From CANKHA01 sp963750965 (GTDB lineage Bacteria; Pseudomonadota; Alphaproteobacteria; Rhizobiales; Xanthobacteraceae), in assembly GCA_963750965.1 (NCBI GenBank), contig CAVVSK010000022.1, positions 251,450 through 315,449 of the forward strand: a stretch of DNA of 64,000 nucleotides, written 5' to 3'. Positions 34,594 through 43,870 of this stretch are shown here, in pieces. How positions within the stretch are numbered: the stretch's first letter is position 1; every line of letters begins with the position of its first letter. The translations under genes and the position numbers were made by a program. A model generated the notes under the pieces. It was not told the origin of the DNA. It searched no databases and saw only the letters and a list, made by a program, of their open reading frames with translations.

Positions 34594-37338
34594 TTGTCCG
34601 ATATTGAAAATCCAAAGCCGGGGGACCACGGCCCTTCGGATCTCCGACCGATTTCGATCACCGAGGAGATGAAGCGTTCTTATCTCGATTACGCGATGAG
34701 CGTAATCGTGGCGCGGGCGCTGCCGGATGCGCGCGACGGGCTCAAGCCCGTGCACCGCCGCATTTTTTATTCGATGAATGAGCAGGGCCATACGCCCGAC
34801 AAGAAATATGTGAAGTCAGCGCGCATCGTCGGCGACGTGATGGGTAAATATCACCCCCACGGCGACCAGGCGATTTACGACTCGTTGGTGCGCATGGCGC
34901 AGGATTTCTCCATGCGCCTGCCGCTTGTGGACGGGCAGGGCAACTTCGGATCGGTCGACGGCGATCCGCCGGCGGCCATGCGCTACACCGAATCCCGTCT
35001 GCACCGCGCAGCGATGGCGCTGCTCGAGGATCTCGACAGCAACACGGTCGATTTTCAGCCGAACTACGACGGCAATGAAAAAGAGCCGGTGGTCTTGCCG
35101 GCGCGCTTTCCCAATCTGTTGGTCAATGGCGCGGGCGGCATCGCGGTCGGGATGGCGACCAATATCCCGCCGCATAATCTGGGCGAGATCGTCGACGCCA
35201 CCGTGGCATTGATCGACAACCCGGAAATGGGCATCGAGGATCTGATCGAAATCGTGCCGGGGCCGGATTTTCCCACCGGCGGCATTATCCTCGGCCGTGT
35301 CGGCATTCGCGGCGCCTATCATCTCGGCCGCGGCTCCATCGTCATGCGCGGCAAAGTCGCCATCGAGACCATCCGCAAGGAGCGCGAGGCCATCGTCATC
35401 ACCGAAATTCCCTATCAGGTGAATAAGGCCTCGATGGTGGAAAAGATCGCTGATCTGGTGCGCGAGAAGAAAATCGAAGGCATCGCCGACCTGCGCGACG
35501 AATCCGATCGCGATGGCTACCGCGTGGTGGTGGAGCTCAAGCGCGATGCCATGGCCGATGTGGTGCTGAACCAGCTTTATCGTTTCACGCCGCTGCAATC
35601 GACCTTCGGCGCCAATATCGTGGCGCTCGACGGCGGCCGTCCGCAGGTGATGAACCTGAAGGATCTGCTGTCCGCCTTCATCGCCTTTCGCGAGGAAGTC
35701 GTTTCCCGCCGCACCAAATATCTGCTGAACAAGGCGCGCGACCGCGCTCATATCCTCGTCGGTCTTGCCATTGCGGTAGCGAATATCGACGAGGTGATTG
35801 CGCTGATCCGCCGCTCGAAGGATGCCAACGAGGCGCGCGAAGCCCTGATGGAACGCGAATGGCCGGCCACCACCGCGGTCTCCCTGATCGAACTGATCGA
35901 CGATCCGCGCCATCGCGTCTCCTCGGCCGGAACCGCGCGACTCACGGCGGAACAGGCAAAAGCCATTCTAGACTTGCGGCTGCAACGGCTCACGGCGCTG
36001 GGCCGCGACGAGATCGCCGTCGAGCTCGACAAGTTGGCAAGCGAAATCGCGGACTATCTGGAGATCTTACGCTCGCGTGCGCGTATCCAGGGCATTATCA
36101 AGAACGAGCTGCAAGCAGTGAGGACGCAGTTCGCTACGCCGCGCCGCACCGTCATCATCGACCAGGAAGGAGAGGTCGATGATGAGGATCTGATCCAGCG
36201 TGATGATATGGTCGTAACGGTGTCGCACGCGGGATACGTCAAGCGCGTGCCACTCTCGACCTATAGGGCGCAAAAGCGCGGCGGCAAGGGCCGCGCCGGC
36301 ATGCAGACGCGCGAAGAAGATTTCGTCACGCGACTCTTTGTGGCCTCGACACATACTCCGGTGCTGTTCTTCTCCTCGCGCGGCCAGGTTTACAAGGAGA
36401 AGGTCTGGCGGCTGCCGCTGGCGGCGCCGCAGGCTCGCGGCAAGGCCATGATCAACATCCTGCCGCTGGAGCAGGGCGAAGTCATCACCACCATCATGCC
36501 GTTGCCGGAAGACGAAACGTCCTGGGCCAATCTTGACGTGATGTTTGCCACGACCAAAGGAACGGTCCGCCGCAACAAGCTGTCGGATTTTGTCGACGTG
36601 CGCCGCTCTGGCATCATCGCCATGAAGCTGGACGAAGGCGAAGCCATCGTCGACGTGCAGATTTGCACGGAAAAGGACGACGTATTGCTCACCTCGGCCG
36701 AGGGTCAGTGCATTCGTTTTGCGGTTGAGGACGTGCGCGTCTTCACCGGCCGCACGTCGATGGGCGTGCGTGGCATCGCGCTCGGCGAAGGAGACAAAGT
36801 GATCTCACTGTCTATCCTGAGACATGTGGAAGTCAGCGCCGAGGAACGCGCCGCCTATCTCAAGCGGGCAAGCGCCGTGCGCCGAAGCGCGGGCGAGCCG
36901 GAGGAGGGCACGGCGGACACCGAGGAAGCAAACGGCGCCATCGAGCTCGGCGAGAAGCGTTATGTGGACCTTTCCGCGGCAGAACAATTCGTCCTGACGG
37001 TTTCCGAGCGCGGTTTTGGCAAGCGTTCGTCTTCGTATCAGTATCGGACCACAGGCCGTGGCGGCAAAGGCATTGTCGCAATGGACATCCGTGAGAAGGA
37101 CGGCACGATCAAAAAGAAAATCGGCCGGCTCGTCGCCTCTTTTCCTGTGGAGGAAAGCGATCACATCATGCTGGTGACCAATGGCGGACAATTGATCCGC
37201 TGTCCGATCGACGGTATCCGCATCGCGGGGCGCGGGACGCAGGGCGTGATCGTGTTCGATACGGCAGAAGATGAGCGCGTGGTTTCGGTGGAGCGCCTGT
37301 CGGAAGAGGACACAGGTAATGGCGAAGAGGCAGCTTAG
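34594..37338 (+). CDS. gyrA: DNA gyrase subunit A
   Basis: GyrA cuts and rejoins DNA during supercoiling. The 914 residues include the active tyrosine Y131 in AAMRYTESRLH and the quinolone-region helix KYHPHGDQAIYDSLVRMAQD. The C-terminal pinwheel blades are present with the GyrA box QKRGGKGR near residue 565. The position equal to E. coli Ser83 is Q92, and the Asp87 position is D96. I take TTG at 34594 as the start because SDIENPKPGDHGPSDLRPIS matches relatives and no ATG fits before MKRSYLDY. An acidic insert near residue 770 (EPEEGTADTEEANG) is an unconserved linker. Confidence 0.96.
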   Translation: MSDIENPKPGDHGPSDLRPISITEEMKRSYLDYAMSVIVARALPDARDGLKPVHRRIFYSMNEQGHTPDKKYVKSARIVGDVMGKYHPHGDQAIYDSLVRMAQDFSMRLPLVDGQGNFGSVDGDPPAAMRYTESRLHRAAMALLEDLDSNTVDFQPNYDGNEKEPVVLPARFPNLLVNGAGGIAVGMATNIPPHNLGEIVDATVALIDNPEMGIEDLIEIVPGPDFPTGGIILGRVGIRGAYHLGRGSIVMRGKVAIETIRKEREAIVITEIPYQVNKASMVEKIADLVREKKIEGIADLRDESDRDGYRVVVELKRDAMADVVLNQLYRFTPLQSTFGANIVALDGGRPQVMNLKDLLSAFIAFREEVVSRRTKYLLNKARDRAHILVGLAIAVANIDEVIALIRRSKDANEAREALMEREWPATTAVSLIELIDDPRHRVSSAGTARLTAEQAKAILDLRLQRLTALGRDEIAVELDKLASEIADYLEILRSRARIQGIIKNELQAVRTQFATPRRTVIIDQEGEVDDEDLIQRDDMVVTVSHAGYVKRVPLSTYRAQKRGGKGRAGMQTREEDFVTRLFVASTHTPVLFFSSRGQVYKEKVWRLPLAAPQARGKAMINILPLEQGEVITTIMPLPEDETSWANLDVMFATTKGTVRRNKLSDFVDVRRSGIIAMKLDEGEAIVDVQICTEKDDVLLTSAEGQCIRFAVEDVRVFTGRTSMGVRGIALGEGDKVISLSILRHVEVSAEERAAYLKRASAVRRSAGEPEEGTADTEEANGAIELGEKRYVDLSAAEQFVLTVSERGFGKRSSSYQYRTTGRGGKGIVAMDIREKDGTIKKKIGRLVASFPVEESDHIMLVTNGGQLIRCPIDGIRIAGRGTQGVIVFDTAEDERVVSVERLSEEDTGNGEEAA

Positions 37339-37344
37339 CCCGGT

Positions 37345-38370
37345 TTACCAGCCGCTAATCTCGTTACCGGGAACCGTATAGATGCGGCTGCCGCTGCGTG
37401 GGGATTCAACCGTCACTATTTGACGGCTACGGCGTCCGCCTGACTCGCGCGCCGCGGCTTCTTCAACCGCCTGCAGGACTTCCTCAGGCACGGAACTTCG
37501 CGCTCGCTCCTGCGCAGCACTGCGGGTTCGGCGGTTCGTCTGTCCCTCGGCAGGTGCGGCCTTGACTGTGGCGACCACTTCCTCCGGCACGTCGCCGTTT
37601 TCCTCAATCGCCTTTTGCCGCTTGGCCTCGCGCCTTGCAGCTTTCTCCGCTGCGCGGGCAGATTTTGATTTCGTGGCAGTCCCGTCAGCGAAAGCGTCAA
37701 CGCCAGCCGCCATGGGCGCGGTTGAGGCCGCGGCCGGGGTTACAGGCGCAATACGTATATTGGCGGAAGGATCGGACGTGGCCCGCGCCTCAGAATTGCT
37801 CGTAGCCGGCGGATTGGCAGGCGCCACTGCGGCCTGCACGGTCGGGGTAGTTGCGGTCTGCGGGGCAGGATTTTGAGACGCAGGCGCGACCTGCTGCTCG
37901 GGCGCCGCGACGACCTTTTCTACCTTCGGAGGCGCGTCTGCCACGGGCGCAGCTGGCGGTCCGATCGGCCTTTCCGCTTTGGCGACGACTGGGCTTTGCG
38001 GCGCAGGTTTCGGCTTTGGTTCCACGATAGGTTCCGGCGTCCTTACGGTTACCGAGTTGCCCTTATCGGTAACGACACGAACCTGGCGCGTACCGCGCGC
38101 GGCTTCGACGCGTTGCGCACAACGCTGGTCGATATAAGGCCACGCCTGTTTGTCGCAGAGCGACTCATCCGCAGCCGTGGTTGTTTCGGGAACGGGGGTT
38201 GCGGCAGAAGCAGCTTGGGATGTGGTTTCAGGATGTTCGGGCAAGGCGAGGAAAACGCCCACACCGAGCGCAATGGCGGCAACGGCAAACAACACCGTCA
38301 TTGAGGGTATGTAAGAAGTGCCGTGGGGAACCTGTTTCCACAGGACAGGAAAATCTTGCCGTCGAGACAT
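37345..38370 (-). CDS. Membrane-anchored Pro/Ala-rich periplasmic protein
   Basis: The 341-residue product has one membrane helix at about 24-42 (VLFAVAAIALGVGVFLALPE) and then a periplasmic domain. A small cysteine motif CDKQAWPYIDQRCAQ (about 72-86) is followed by a long low-complexity Pro/Ala stretch to about 215 and a charged, partly helical end (ARAAEKAARREAKRQKAI). The CDKQxWPYIDxRC motif recurs in rhizobial proteins of unknown role. It lies between gyrA and coaD on the opposite strand. Confidence 0.8.
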   Translation of the reverse strand: MSRRQDFPVLWKQVPHGTSYIPSMTVLFAVAAIALGVGVFLALPEHPETTSQAASAATPVPETTTAADESLCDKQAWPYIDQRCAQRVEAARGTRQVRVVTDKGNSVTVRTPEPIVEPKPKPAPQSPVVAKAERPIGPPAAPVADAPPKVEKVVAAPEQQVAPASQNPAPQTATTPTVQAAVAPANPPATSNSEARATSDPSANIRIAPVTPAAASTAPMAAGVDAFADGTATKSKSARAAEKAARREAKRQKAIEENGDVPEEVVATVKAAPAEGQTNRRTRSAAQERARSSVPEEVLQAVEEAAARESGGRRSRQIVTVESPRSGSRIYTVPGNEISGW

Positions 38371-38475
38371 GAGCCTCTCCTGGGGACGTTGGTTTCACCC
38401 TCCCTTTAGGTGTTGTACCCACCTAACGCGAAGGCTAGCCTCAGGGTTCCGACAGCATCCCACCCCCCAAAACCC

Positions 38476-38979
38476 ATGGCACGCACCGCTCTTTACGCAG
38501 GCTCTTTTGATCCGGTCACCAATGGTCACCTCGACGTTGTGACGCATGCCGCGCGGCTGGTTGACCGGCTGATTCTCGCCATCGGCCTGCATCCCGGAAA
38601 AGCGCCGCTGTTCACCGCCGATGAACGGATAGTCATGCTGCAGGAAGCCTGCGGACCTATCGCGCGCGCGGCAGGCTGCGAAATTCAATGCGTCACCTTT
38701 GCCGACCTCGTCGTGGTGGCGGCGCAGCGGCTCGGCGCGACCACGCTGGTGCGCGGCCTGCGCGACGGTACCGATTTCGACTACGAGATTCAGATGGCAG
38801 GAATGAACGCCGGCATGGCGCCGGAGATCCAGACCATATTCCTGCCGGCATCGCCCGCGGTTCGCCCGATCGCCGCCACACTGGTGCGGCAAATCGCGGG
38901 CATGGGCGGTGACGTTTCCGCTTTCGTCCCGCCCAATGTCGCGGCGCAGTTGAAAAAGAAATTCGCTTCGAAAAAATAA
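38476..38979 (+). CDS. coaD: Phosphopantetheine adenylyltransferase
   Basis: CoaD transfers AMP from ATP to 4'-phosphopantetheine, the penultimate step of coenzyme A synthesis. The 167 residues begin ARTALYAGSFDPVTNGHLDV with the nucleotidyl-transfer T15-N-G17-H18 motif. The substrate loop LVRGLRDGTDFDYEIQM and the C-terminal GGDVSAFVPPNVAAQL follow. The start at 38476 is chosen because the upstream extension of the frame does not match the family. Confidence 0.95.
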   Translation: MARTALYAGSFDPVTNGHLDVVTHAARLVDRLILAIGLHPGKAPLFTADERIVMLQEACGPIARAAGCEIQCVTFADLVVVAAQRLGATTLVRGLRDGTDFDYEIQMAGMNAGMAPEIQTIFLPASPAVRPIAATLVRQIAGMGGDVSAFVPPNVAAQLKKKFASKK

Positions 38980-38995
38980 ATCCAAGGAGTTTCGC

Positions 38996-39562
38996 ATGAT
39001 CCGCTTTCTCGCTGTCGTCATCGCGCTTGTCTGCGCGGCACCTGCCTTCGCGCAGGCGCCCAAGCTTCCCGCCGGCGTCGATCCGCAAAATACATTGGTG
39101 ATCGACACCACCAAAGGCCGCATCATCGTCAAGCTGCGCACCGACCTTGCCCCCAAGCATGCCGAGCGCCTCAAGCAGCTCGCGCGCGACGGCTATTACA
39201 ACAACGTTCCGTGGCACCGGGTGATGGACGGCTTCATGGCGCAGACCGGCGACGGCCAGAATTTCAACGGCACCGGCGGCTCGAAATACCCGAACTTGCC
39301 GGCCGAGTTCACGCCGACGCCATTCGTGCGCGGCGTGGTTGGCATGGCGCGCTCCAACGATCCTAACTCCGCCAACTCGCAGTTCTTCATCTGTTTAGGC
39401 GACGCTTCGTTCCTCAACGGCAAATACACGGTGGTCGGCGAGGCTGTCGCGGGCATGGACGTCGTCGACAAGCTGAAGAAGGCGCCCGCGGGCTCGCAGA
39501 GCGGCGCCGTCACCGATCCGGACAAGATGACGAAGGTGCAGGTCGCCGCCGACGCCAAGTAG
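38996..39562 (+). CDS. Periplasmic cyclophilin-type peptidyl-prolyl isomerase
   Basis: The 188-residue protein has a signal peptide (MIRFLAVVIALVCAAPAFAQ) and a cyclophilin domain. YYNNVPWHRVMDGFMAQTGD holds the catalytic arginine, and NDPNSANSQFFICLGDASFL is the substrate-groove motif. It acts on periplasmic protein folding. It starts 17 bases after coaD and is followed by a cytoplasmic paralogue. Confidence 0.93.
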   Translation: MIRFLAVVIALVCAAPAFAQAPKLPAGVDPQNTLVIDTTKGRIIVKLRTDLAPKHAERLKQLARDGYYNNVPWHRVMDGFMAQTGDGQNFNGTGGSKYPNLPAEFTPTPFVRGVVGMARSNDPNSANSQFFICLGDASFLNGKYTVVGEAVAGMDVVDKLKKAPAGSQSGAVTDPDKMTKVQVAADAK

Positions 39563-39592
39563 TTTCTGCCAACCGCCAGTAAGGAAATAATT

Positions 39593-40057
39593 ATGGCTTC
39601 ACCCGAAGATACGATCATTCTCGAAACCACCCAGGGCAAGGTGGTTATCGAAACCCGTCCCGACCTCGCGCCGGGACACGTCGCGCGGATCAAGGAACTG
39701 GTGCGCGAAGGATTCTACGACGGCATCGTGTTCCACCGCGTCATCGAAGGCTTCATGGCGCAGACCGGCTGCCCGCACGGCACCGGCACCGGCGGCTCCG
39801 GCAAGAAGCTGAAGGCGGAGTTCAACAAGGAGCCGCATGTGCGCGGCGTGGTCTCAATGGCGCGCGCGCAGGATCCGAATTCCGGCGACAGCCAGTTCTT
39901 CATCGTGTTCGACGACGCCCGCTTCCTCGACAACCAGTACACCGCCTGGGGCAAGGTGATCGAAGGCATGGAGAACGTCGACAAGATCAAGCGCGGCGAG
40001 CCGGTGCAAAACCCCGACAAGATTGTGAAGGCGACGATCGCAGCGGACGCGAAGTAG
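39593..40057 (+). CDS. Cytoplasmic cyclophilin-type peptidyl-prolyl isomerase
   Basis: The 154-residue protein lacks a signal peptide but is otherwise like its upstream neighbour. FYDGIVFHRVIEGFMAQTGC includes the catalytic arginine, and QDPNSGDSQFFIVFDDARFL follows. The tandem pair of exported and cytosolic isomerases next to coaD and queA is a common Rhizobiales order. A hairpin follows its stop. Confidence 0.94.
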   Translation: MASPEDTIILETTQGKVVIETRPDLAPGHVARIKELVREGFYDGIVFHRVIEGFMAQTGCPHGTGTGGSGKKLKAEFNKEPHVRGVVSMARAQDPNSGDSQFFIVFDDARFLDNQYTAWGKVIEGMENVDKIKRGEPVQNPDKIVKATIAADAK

Positions 40058-40083
40058 TTTTGGCCGTTCCGAATTGTTACGTG

Positions 40084-40110
40084 ATGGCCGGGCTCTGTCC
40101 CGGCCATTTC
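40084..40110 (+). terminator. Hairpin after the cyclophilin gene
   Basis: ATGGCCGGG and CCCGGCCAT make a perfect 9-bp stem with a six-base loop followed by TTTC. It may also be a copy of the scattered palindrome seen near 18600. Confidence 0.55.
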
Positions 40111-40136
40111 ACGTTTGAACCTGCTAAGTAACAGCC

Positions 40137-41219
40137 ATGCGCACCGACCTGTTCGATTTCGACCTGCCGCCGGAGCGGATCGCGCTGCGGCCAATCTCGC
40201 CGCGCGATGCCGCACGGCTCCTGGTCGTGCGGCCGGGCGGCACGCCGGAGCTGGAAGACCGAGGCGTGCGCGATCTGCCCCAACTCCTGAAGTCGGGCGA
40301 TGCGCTGGTGGTCAACGATACCAAGGTGATCCCGGCGCGGCTGAAAGGCCGGCGTCTTGGGCGCGGCGAGACCCAGCCGGCGATCGAGGCCACGTTACAC
40401 CGCCGGCTCGACAGCTCGCGCTGGCGTGCCTTTGTGCGGCCGGCAAAACGCCTGGAGACGGGCGATGTCTTGCGCTTCGGCACCGAAGGCCGCGTGTGTT
40501 TTCTAGGCCAGCTCGACGCGACGGTAGAGGAGAAAGGTGAGGGCGGGGAGGTGACGCTTTCCTTCTCCTTCCACGGCGCGGTGCTTGATCAGGCGATCGA
40601 TGAGCGGGGCGACATGCCGCTGCCGCCTTACATTGCGTCGCGCCGCGGCATCGATGCGAAAGACCGCGAGGATTATCAGACCCTGTTCGCACGGGTAGAA
40701 GGATCGGTCGCGGCCCCGACTGCCAGCCTGCATTTCACGCCTGAGCTAATACGAGGATTGCAGGCGAGGGGAGTCTCTCCGCATATGGTCACGCTGCACG
40801 TTGGCGCCGGCACCTTCCTGCCCGTCAAGGGCGACGACACCGAAAGCCATATCATGCATCCGGAATGGGGCACGGTGAGCGCGGAGACGGCGGATGCACT
40901 TAACGCGGCACGGCGCGCTGGCGGCCGTATTGTCGCTGCCGGATCTACCGCGCTGCGCTTGCTGGAAAGCGCCACTGGCGAAGACGGCATTACTCACCCT
41001 TTTGCCGGCGAGACCTCCATCTTCATCACGCCGGGCTACCGCTTCCGCGCCGCGGAAGTGATGCTGACTAATTTCCACCTGCCGCGCTCCACCTTGTTCA
41101 TGCTGGTATCCGCCTTTTCCGGCCTCGAGGTGATGCAGCGCGCCTATGCGCATGCAATTGCGTCGGGCTACCGTTTCTACTCCTATGGCGACGCCTGTCT
41201 GCTGTTTCCCGCGCGATGA
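40137..41219 (+). CDS. queA: S-adenosylmethionine:tRNA ribosyltransferase-isomerase
   Basis: QueA adds the ribosyl part of SAM to preQ1 in tRNA, making epoxyqueuosine. The 360-residue length is normal. Diagnostic motifs are FDFDLPPERIALRP at the start, ALVVNDTKVIPARL, the central LPPYI, TLHVGAGTFLPVKGDD and the C-terminal LTNFHLPRSTLFMLVSAFSG. Its stop overlaps the tgt start by four bases, so the two queuosine genes are coupled. Confidence 0.96.
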   Translation: MRTDLFDFDLPPERIALRPISPRDAARLLVVRPGGTPELEDRGVRDLPQLLKSGDALVVNDTKVIPARLKGRRLGRGETQPAIEATLHRRLDSSRWRAFVRPAKRLETGDVLRFGTEGRVCFLGQLDATVEEKGEGGEVTLSFSFHGAVLDQAIDERGDMPLPPYIASRRGIDAKDREDYQTLFARVEGSVAAPTASLHFTPELIRGLQARGVSPHMVTLHVGAGTFLPVKGDDTESHIMHPEWGTVSAETADALNAARRAGGRIVAAGSTALRLLESATGEDGITHPFAGETSIFITPGYRFRAAEVMLTNFHLPRSTLFMLVSAFSGLEVMQRAYAHAIASGYRFYSYGDACLLFPAR

Positions 41220-42361
41220 CGGTTATGCCCGATCCCTTTTCCTTCCGCCTGATCAAGAGCGACGGCGCCGCGCGGTTGGGCGAATTCATCACGCCGCATG
41301 GGCGTGTATCCACGCCAGCCTTTATGCCGGTGGGGACGCAGGCCACGGTGAAGGGATTGACGCCGGAAATGGTGGGTGCCACCGGAGCCGAGATCGTGCT
41401 CGGCAATACTTATCACCTGATGCTGCGGCCCGGCGCGGAGCGCATCGCGGCGCTGGGCGGGCTGCACAAGTTCATGAACTGGCCGCAGCCGATCCTGACC
41501 GACTCCGGCGGCTTCCAGGTGATGTCGCTCTCCGGCCTGCGCAAGCTGGAAGAAACGGGCGTCACTTTCCGTTCGCACCTTGACGGCGCCATGTTTGAAT
41601 TGACGCCGGAGCGTTCCATTGAAATTCAGTTGCTGCTTGGCGCCGACATCATCATGCAGCTCGATGAGTGCCTGAAGCTGCCGGCAGCTGCCGCCGAGAT
41701 GGAGCGCGCCATGCAGCTGTCCCTGCGTTGGGCCGAGCGCAGCAAGCGCGCTTTCGACCACGCGCCGCCGGGCCACGCGCTGTTCGGCATCGTGCAGGGC
41801 GGGGACAATACGGAGCTGCGGCTGCAAAGCGCTCGCGCCCTGATCGGCATCGGCTTTCACGGCTATGCCATTGGCGGCTTGGCGGTGGGCGAGCCGCAGG
41901 AAGTCATGCTGAGAACGGTGGCGGAAGTCACCCCGGCGCTGCCGGCGGACCGCCCGCGCTATCTGATGGGCGTCGGCACACCGGAAGACCTTCTTGAGGC
42001 GGTGGCGCGCGGAATTGACATGTTTGACTGCGTGCTGCCGACCCGCAACGGCCGCCATGGCCTGGCCTTCAGCAGATTTGGCCCGATCAATTTGAAGAAT
42101 GCGCGCCACGCCACCGACGCGCGTCCGCTCGACGCCGAAAGCGCCTGCCCGGCGGCGCGGGATTATTCCCGCGCCTATCTGCATCATCTGATGAAGGCGA
42201 ACGAGATGCTGGGCGCGATCCTGCTCACCAGCATCAATCTCCATTATTACCAGGACCTGATGCGCGGCATGCGCGAGGCCATCGCGCAGGGGCGCTTCGG
42301 GGATTTCCGCCGCGCCACCAAAGAGGGCTGGGCGGCCAAGGCCGATATCGTGGAGGACTAA
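41216..42361 (+). CDS. tgt: tRNA-guanine transglycosylase with degenerate zinc site
   Basis: Tgt swaps guanine for preQ1 at the wobble base of Asp, Asn, His and Tyr tRNAs. The 381 residues carry both catalytic aspartates, D96 in ILTDSGGFQVMSL and D271 in MFDCVLPTRNGRHG. The C-terminal zinc site differs from the Zymomonas pattern ECxCxxC...TEHN. Here it reads E-S309-A-C311-P-A-A314 and later T-S-I340-N, so three of the four ligands are replaced. The flanking residues (DYSRAYLHHL, LHYYQDLM) are normal and the frame is clean, so this is not a frameshift effect. Activity is likely but the zinc site should be absent or rebuilt. Confidence 0.95.
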   Translation: MTVMPDPFSFRLIKSDGAARLGEFITPHGRVSTPAFMPVGTQATVKGLTPEMVGATGAEIVLGNTYHLMLRPGAERIAALGGLHKFMNWPQPILTDSGGFQVMSLSGLRKLEETGVTFRSHLDGAMFELTPERSIEIQLLLGADIIMQLDECLKLPAAAAEMERAMQLSLRWAERSKRAFDHAPPGHALFGIVQGGDNTELRLQSARALIGIGFHGYAIGGLAVGEPQEVMLRTVAEVTPALPADRPRYLMGVGTPEDLLEAVARGIDMFDCVLPTRNGRHGLAFSRFGPINLKNARHATDARPLDAESACPAARDYSRAYLHHLMKANEMLGAILLTSINLHYYQDLMRGMREAIAQGRFGDFRRATKEGWAAKADIVED

Positions 42362-42362
42362 G

Positions 42363-43640
42363 CTACTTACACTCCACCGCCGAGGCTTCCTGCCCGTCGC
42401 CCGGGGCGGTGACGGCGCAGGCCTGACCGACCTTGAGCTCCTTGCGTTCGCCCTTTTTGCCCGCAATCTGCAGGTTGGTGCGCGAGCCCGAGATGGCGGT
42501 CTTGTATATCTTGCCGTCGCTCAGCTTGATGGTGATCTTCGCACCGTTGTCTTCGATTTCGGCGATGGCGCCTTCCACCGGCTTTGGTGCCTCGACCTTC
42601 GCCAGCGCCACCGGGCCTTTGGGCTTCAGCGCGTCCTTGAGCCGATCGACCATCGGCTGGGGTGTCTTGCCGAGGCGCTCGTACAGGTCCTGCATCGCGT
42701 CGCCGTCGATATACTCCAGCTCGCGTCCCTCCTTGGTGTTCTCGGCGATGAAGTCCGCGTCCTTGACCATCTGGTTGAACGCGGTGCGGATTGCCTTCAC
42801 CCGGTCAGCCGGCACGCCCGGCGGCAGCACATAAGGCCGGCCGATCTGCAGCGGGGTGTCGAACAATTCGAACAGCGCCTTGTCTTCAGGATTGCTCGCC
42901 AGTTCCATGGCGAGCGGCACATTCGGCAGATCGGGATGCCGGTGCAGACCCGCCTGCAGCAGGATGTTCACTTTGTTCGGACCTTCAAACCAATGCTTGT
43001 TCCGCACAAGCAGCGACGAATAGGTCGTGCAGACACCGATGGCTTCGCCGCGCTCCACCGCAAGAGTTCCGGCGGTCTGCGATGGATAACCGGAGATCAC
43101 TTTGAATTTGGTGCCGAGCACATTGTTCAGCACCGTGGGAATGTTTTCTGAGCTGTTGGGGCCGCTGCCGGCGACGATCAGCTCCTGTTTCATTAGTTCG
43201 CTGGCGGTTTTCACCGGGCTGTCGTGCCTCGCGAGGCAAATCGTGGCTTCGCTCGCCATGCTGCCAATCCAGTTGAACTTCGCGGTTTCGAACTGGGTGC
43301 CTTGCTCGCCGAGAATCTGCATCAGCGGTATCTGCCGCTGGATCTGCCCCAGAACCGTGCCGTCCTTCGGGGCCACGTTGTAGAGCCAGTTGGTAGCGAC
43401 CAGACCGCCCGCGCCGGGCATGTTCTGCACCACGAATTGCGGATTGCCGGGAAGGAATCTGCCGAGATGCCGTGCGACCAAACGGCTATAGCCGTCGTAG
43501 CTTCCGCCGGGCTCGGAGCTGACGACAATGCGGACGGTCTTGCCCTTGAAGAAATCCTCGACCGCGTTGTTCGCCTGCGCCAGCGCAGACGTCGAGAGAG
43601 CAAGCCCCGCGCAAAGCACCAGCAGGAATTTGGACGTCAT
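42363..43640 (-). CDS. TctC/Bug-family periplasmic binding protein with C-terminal extension
   Basis: The 425-residue product has a signal peptide (MTSKFLLVLCAGLALSTSAL) and the Bug/TctC fold: GKTVRIVVSSEPGGSYDGYS, the QNMPGAGGLVATNWLY ligand loop, and the LPPGVPADRV helix start. Bug proteins bind carboxylates for TTT transporters or act as sensors. The last 75 to 80 residues (EIEDNGAKITIKLSDGKIY to VECK) extend beyond usual TctC proteins of about 325 residues. The start at 43640 has GGAGG upstream. A close paralogue is adjacent; no tctA or tctB membrane gene is present in the window. Confidence 0.9.
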   Translation of the reverse strand: MTSKFLLVLCAGLALSTSALAQANNAVEDFFKGKTVRIVVSSEPGGSYDGYSRLVARHLGRFLPGNPQFVVQNMPGAGGLVATNWLYNVAPKDGTVLGQIQRQIPLMQILGEQGTQFETAKFNWIGSMASEATICLARHDSPVKTASELMKQELIVAGSGPNSSENIPTVLNNVLGTKFKVISGYPSQTAGTLAVERGEAIGVCTTYSSLLVRNKHWFEGPNKVNILLQAGLHRHPDLPNVPLAMELASNPEDKALFELFDTPLQIGRPYVLPPGVPADRVKAIRTAFNQMVKDADFIAENTKEGRELEYIDGDAMQDLYERLGKTPQPMVDRLKDALKPKGPVALAKVEAPKPVEGAIAEIEDNGAKITIKLSDGKIYKTAISGSRTNLQIAGKKGERKELKVGQACAVTAPGDGQEASAVECK

Positions 43641-43801
43641 GGCTGTTCCTCCCAATTTTTTTTAAGGGTCAGAATTCCGTGTCGGCATGAGCCGCAGAAT
43701 GCCCGGCAATCGGCGGAATCGTATCGAGCTAACCGCCGCGGCGGTATCCACCTTATGGGAATAATGGTTTTTCCGGCAGCGAAGAAGGCTGCCAGCGCAG
43801 T

Positions 43802-43833
43802 AAAAAATCGGCCTCCGCGGGGAGCGGAGGCCG
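43802..43833 (-). terminator. Rho-independent terminator of the second tctC-like gene
   Basis: On the minus strand, CGGCCTCCGC and its complement form a 10-bp stem with a five-base loop followed by six T residues at 43802-43807. It lies 38 bases past the stop at 43871. Confidence 0.85.
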
Positions 43834-43870
43834 GCTCGATCTCGCCAGTCAATCTGGTTTTAGGGACTGG

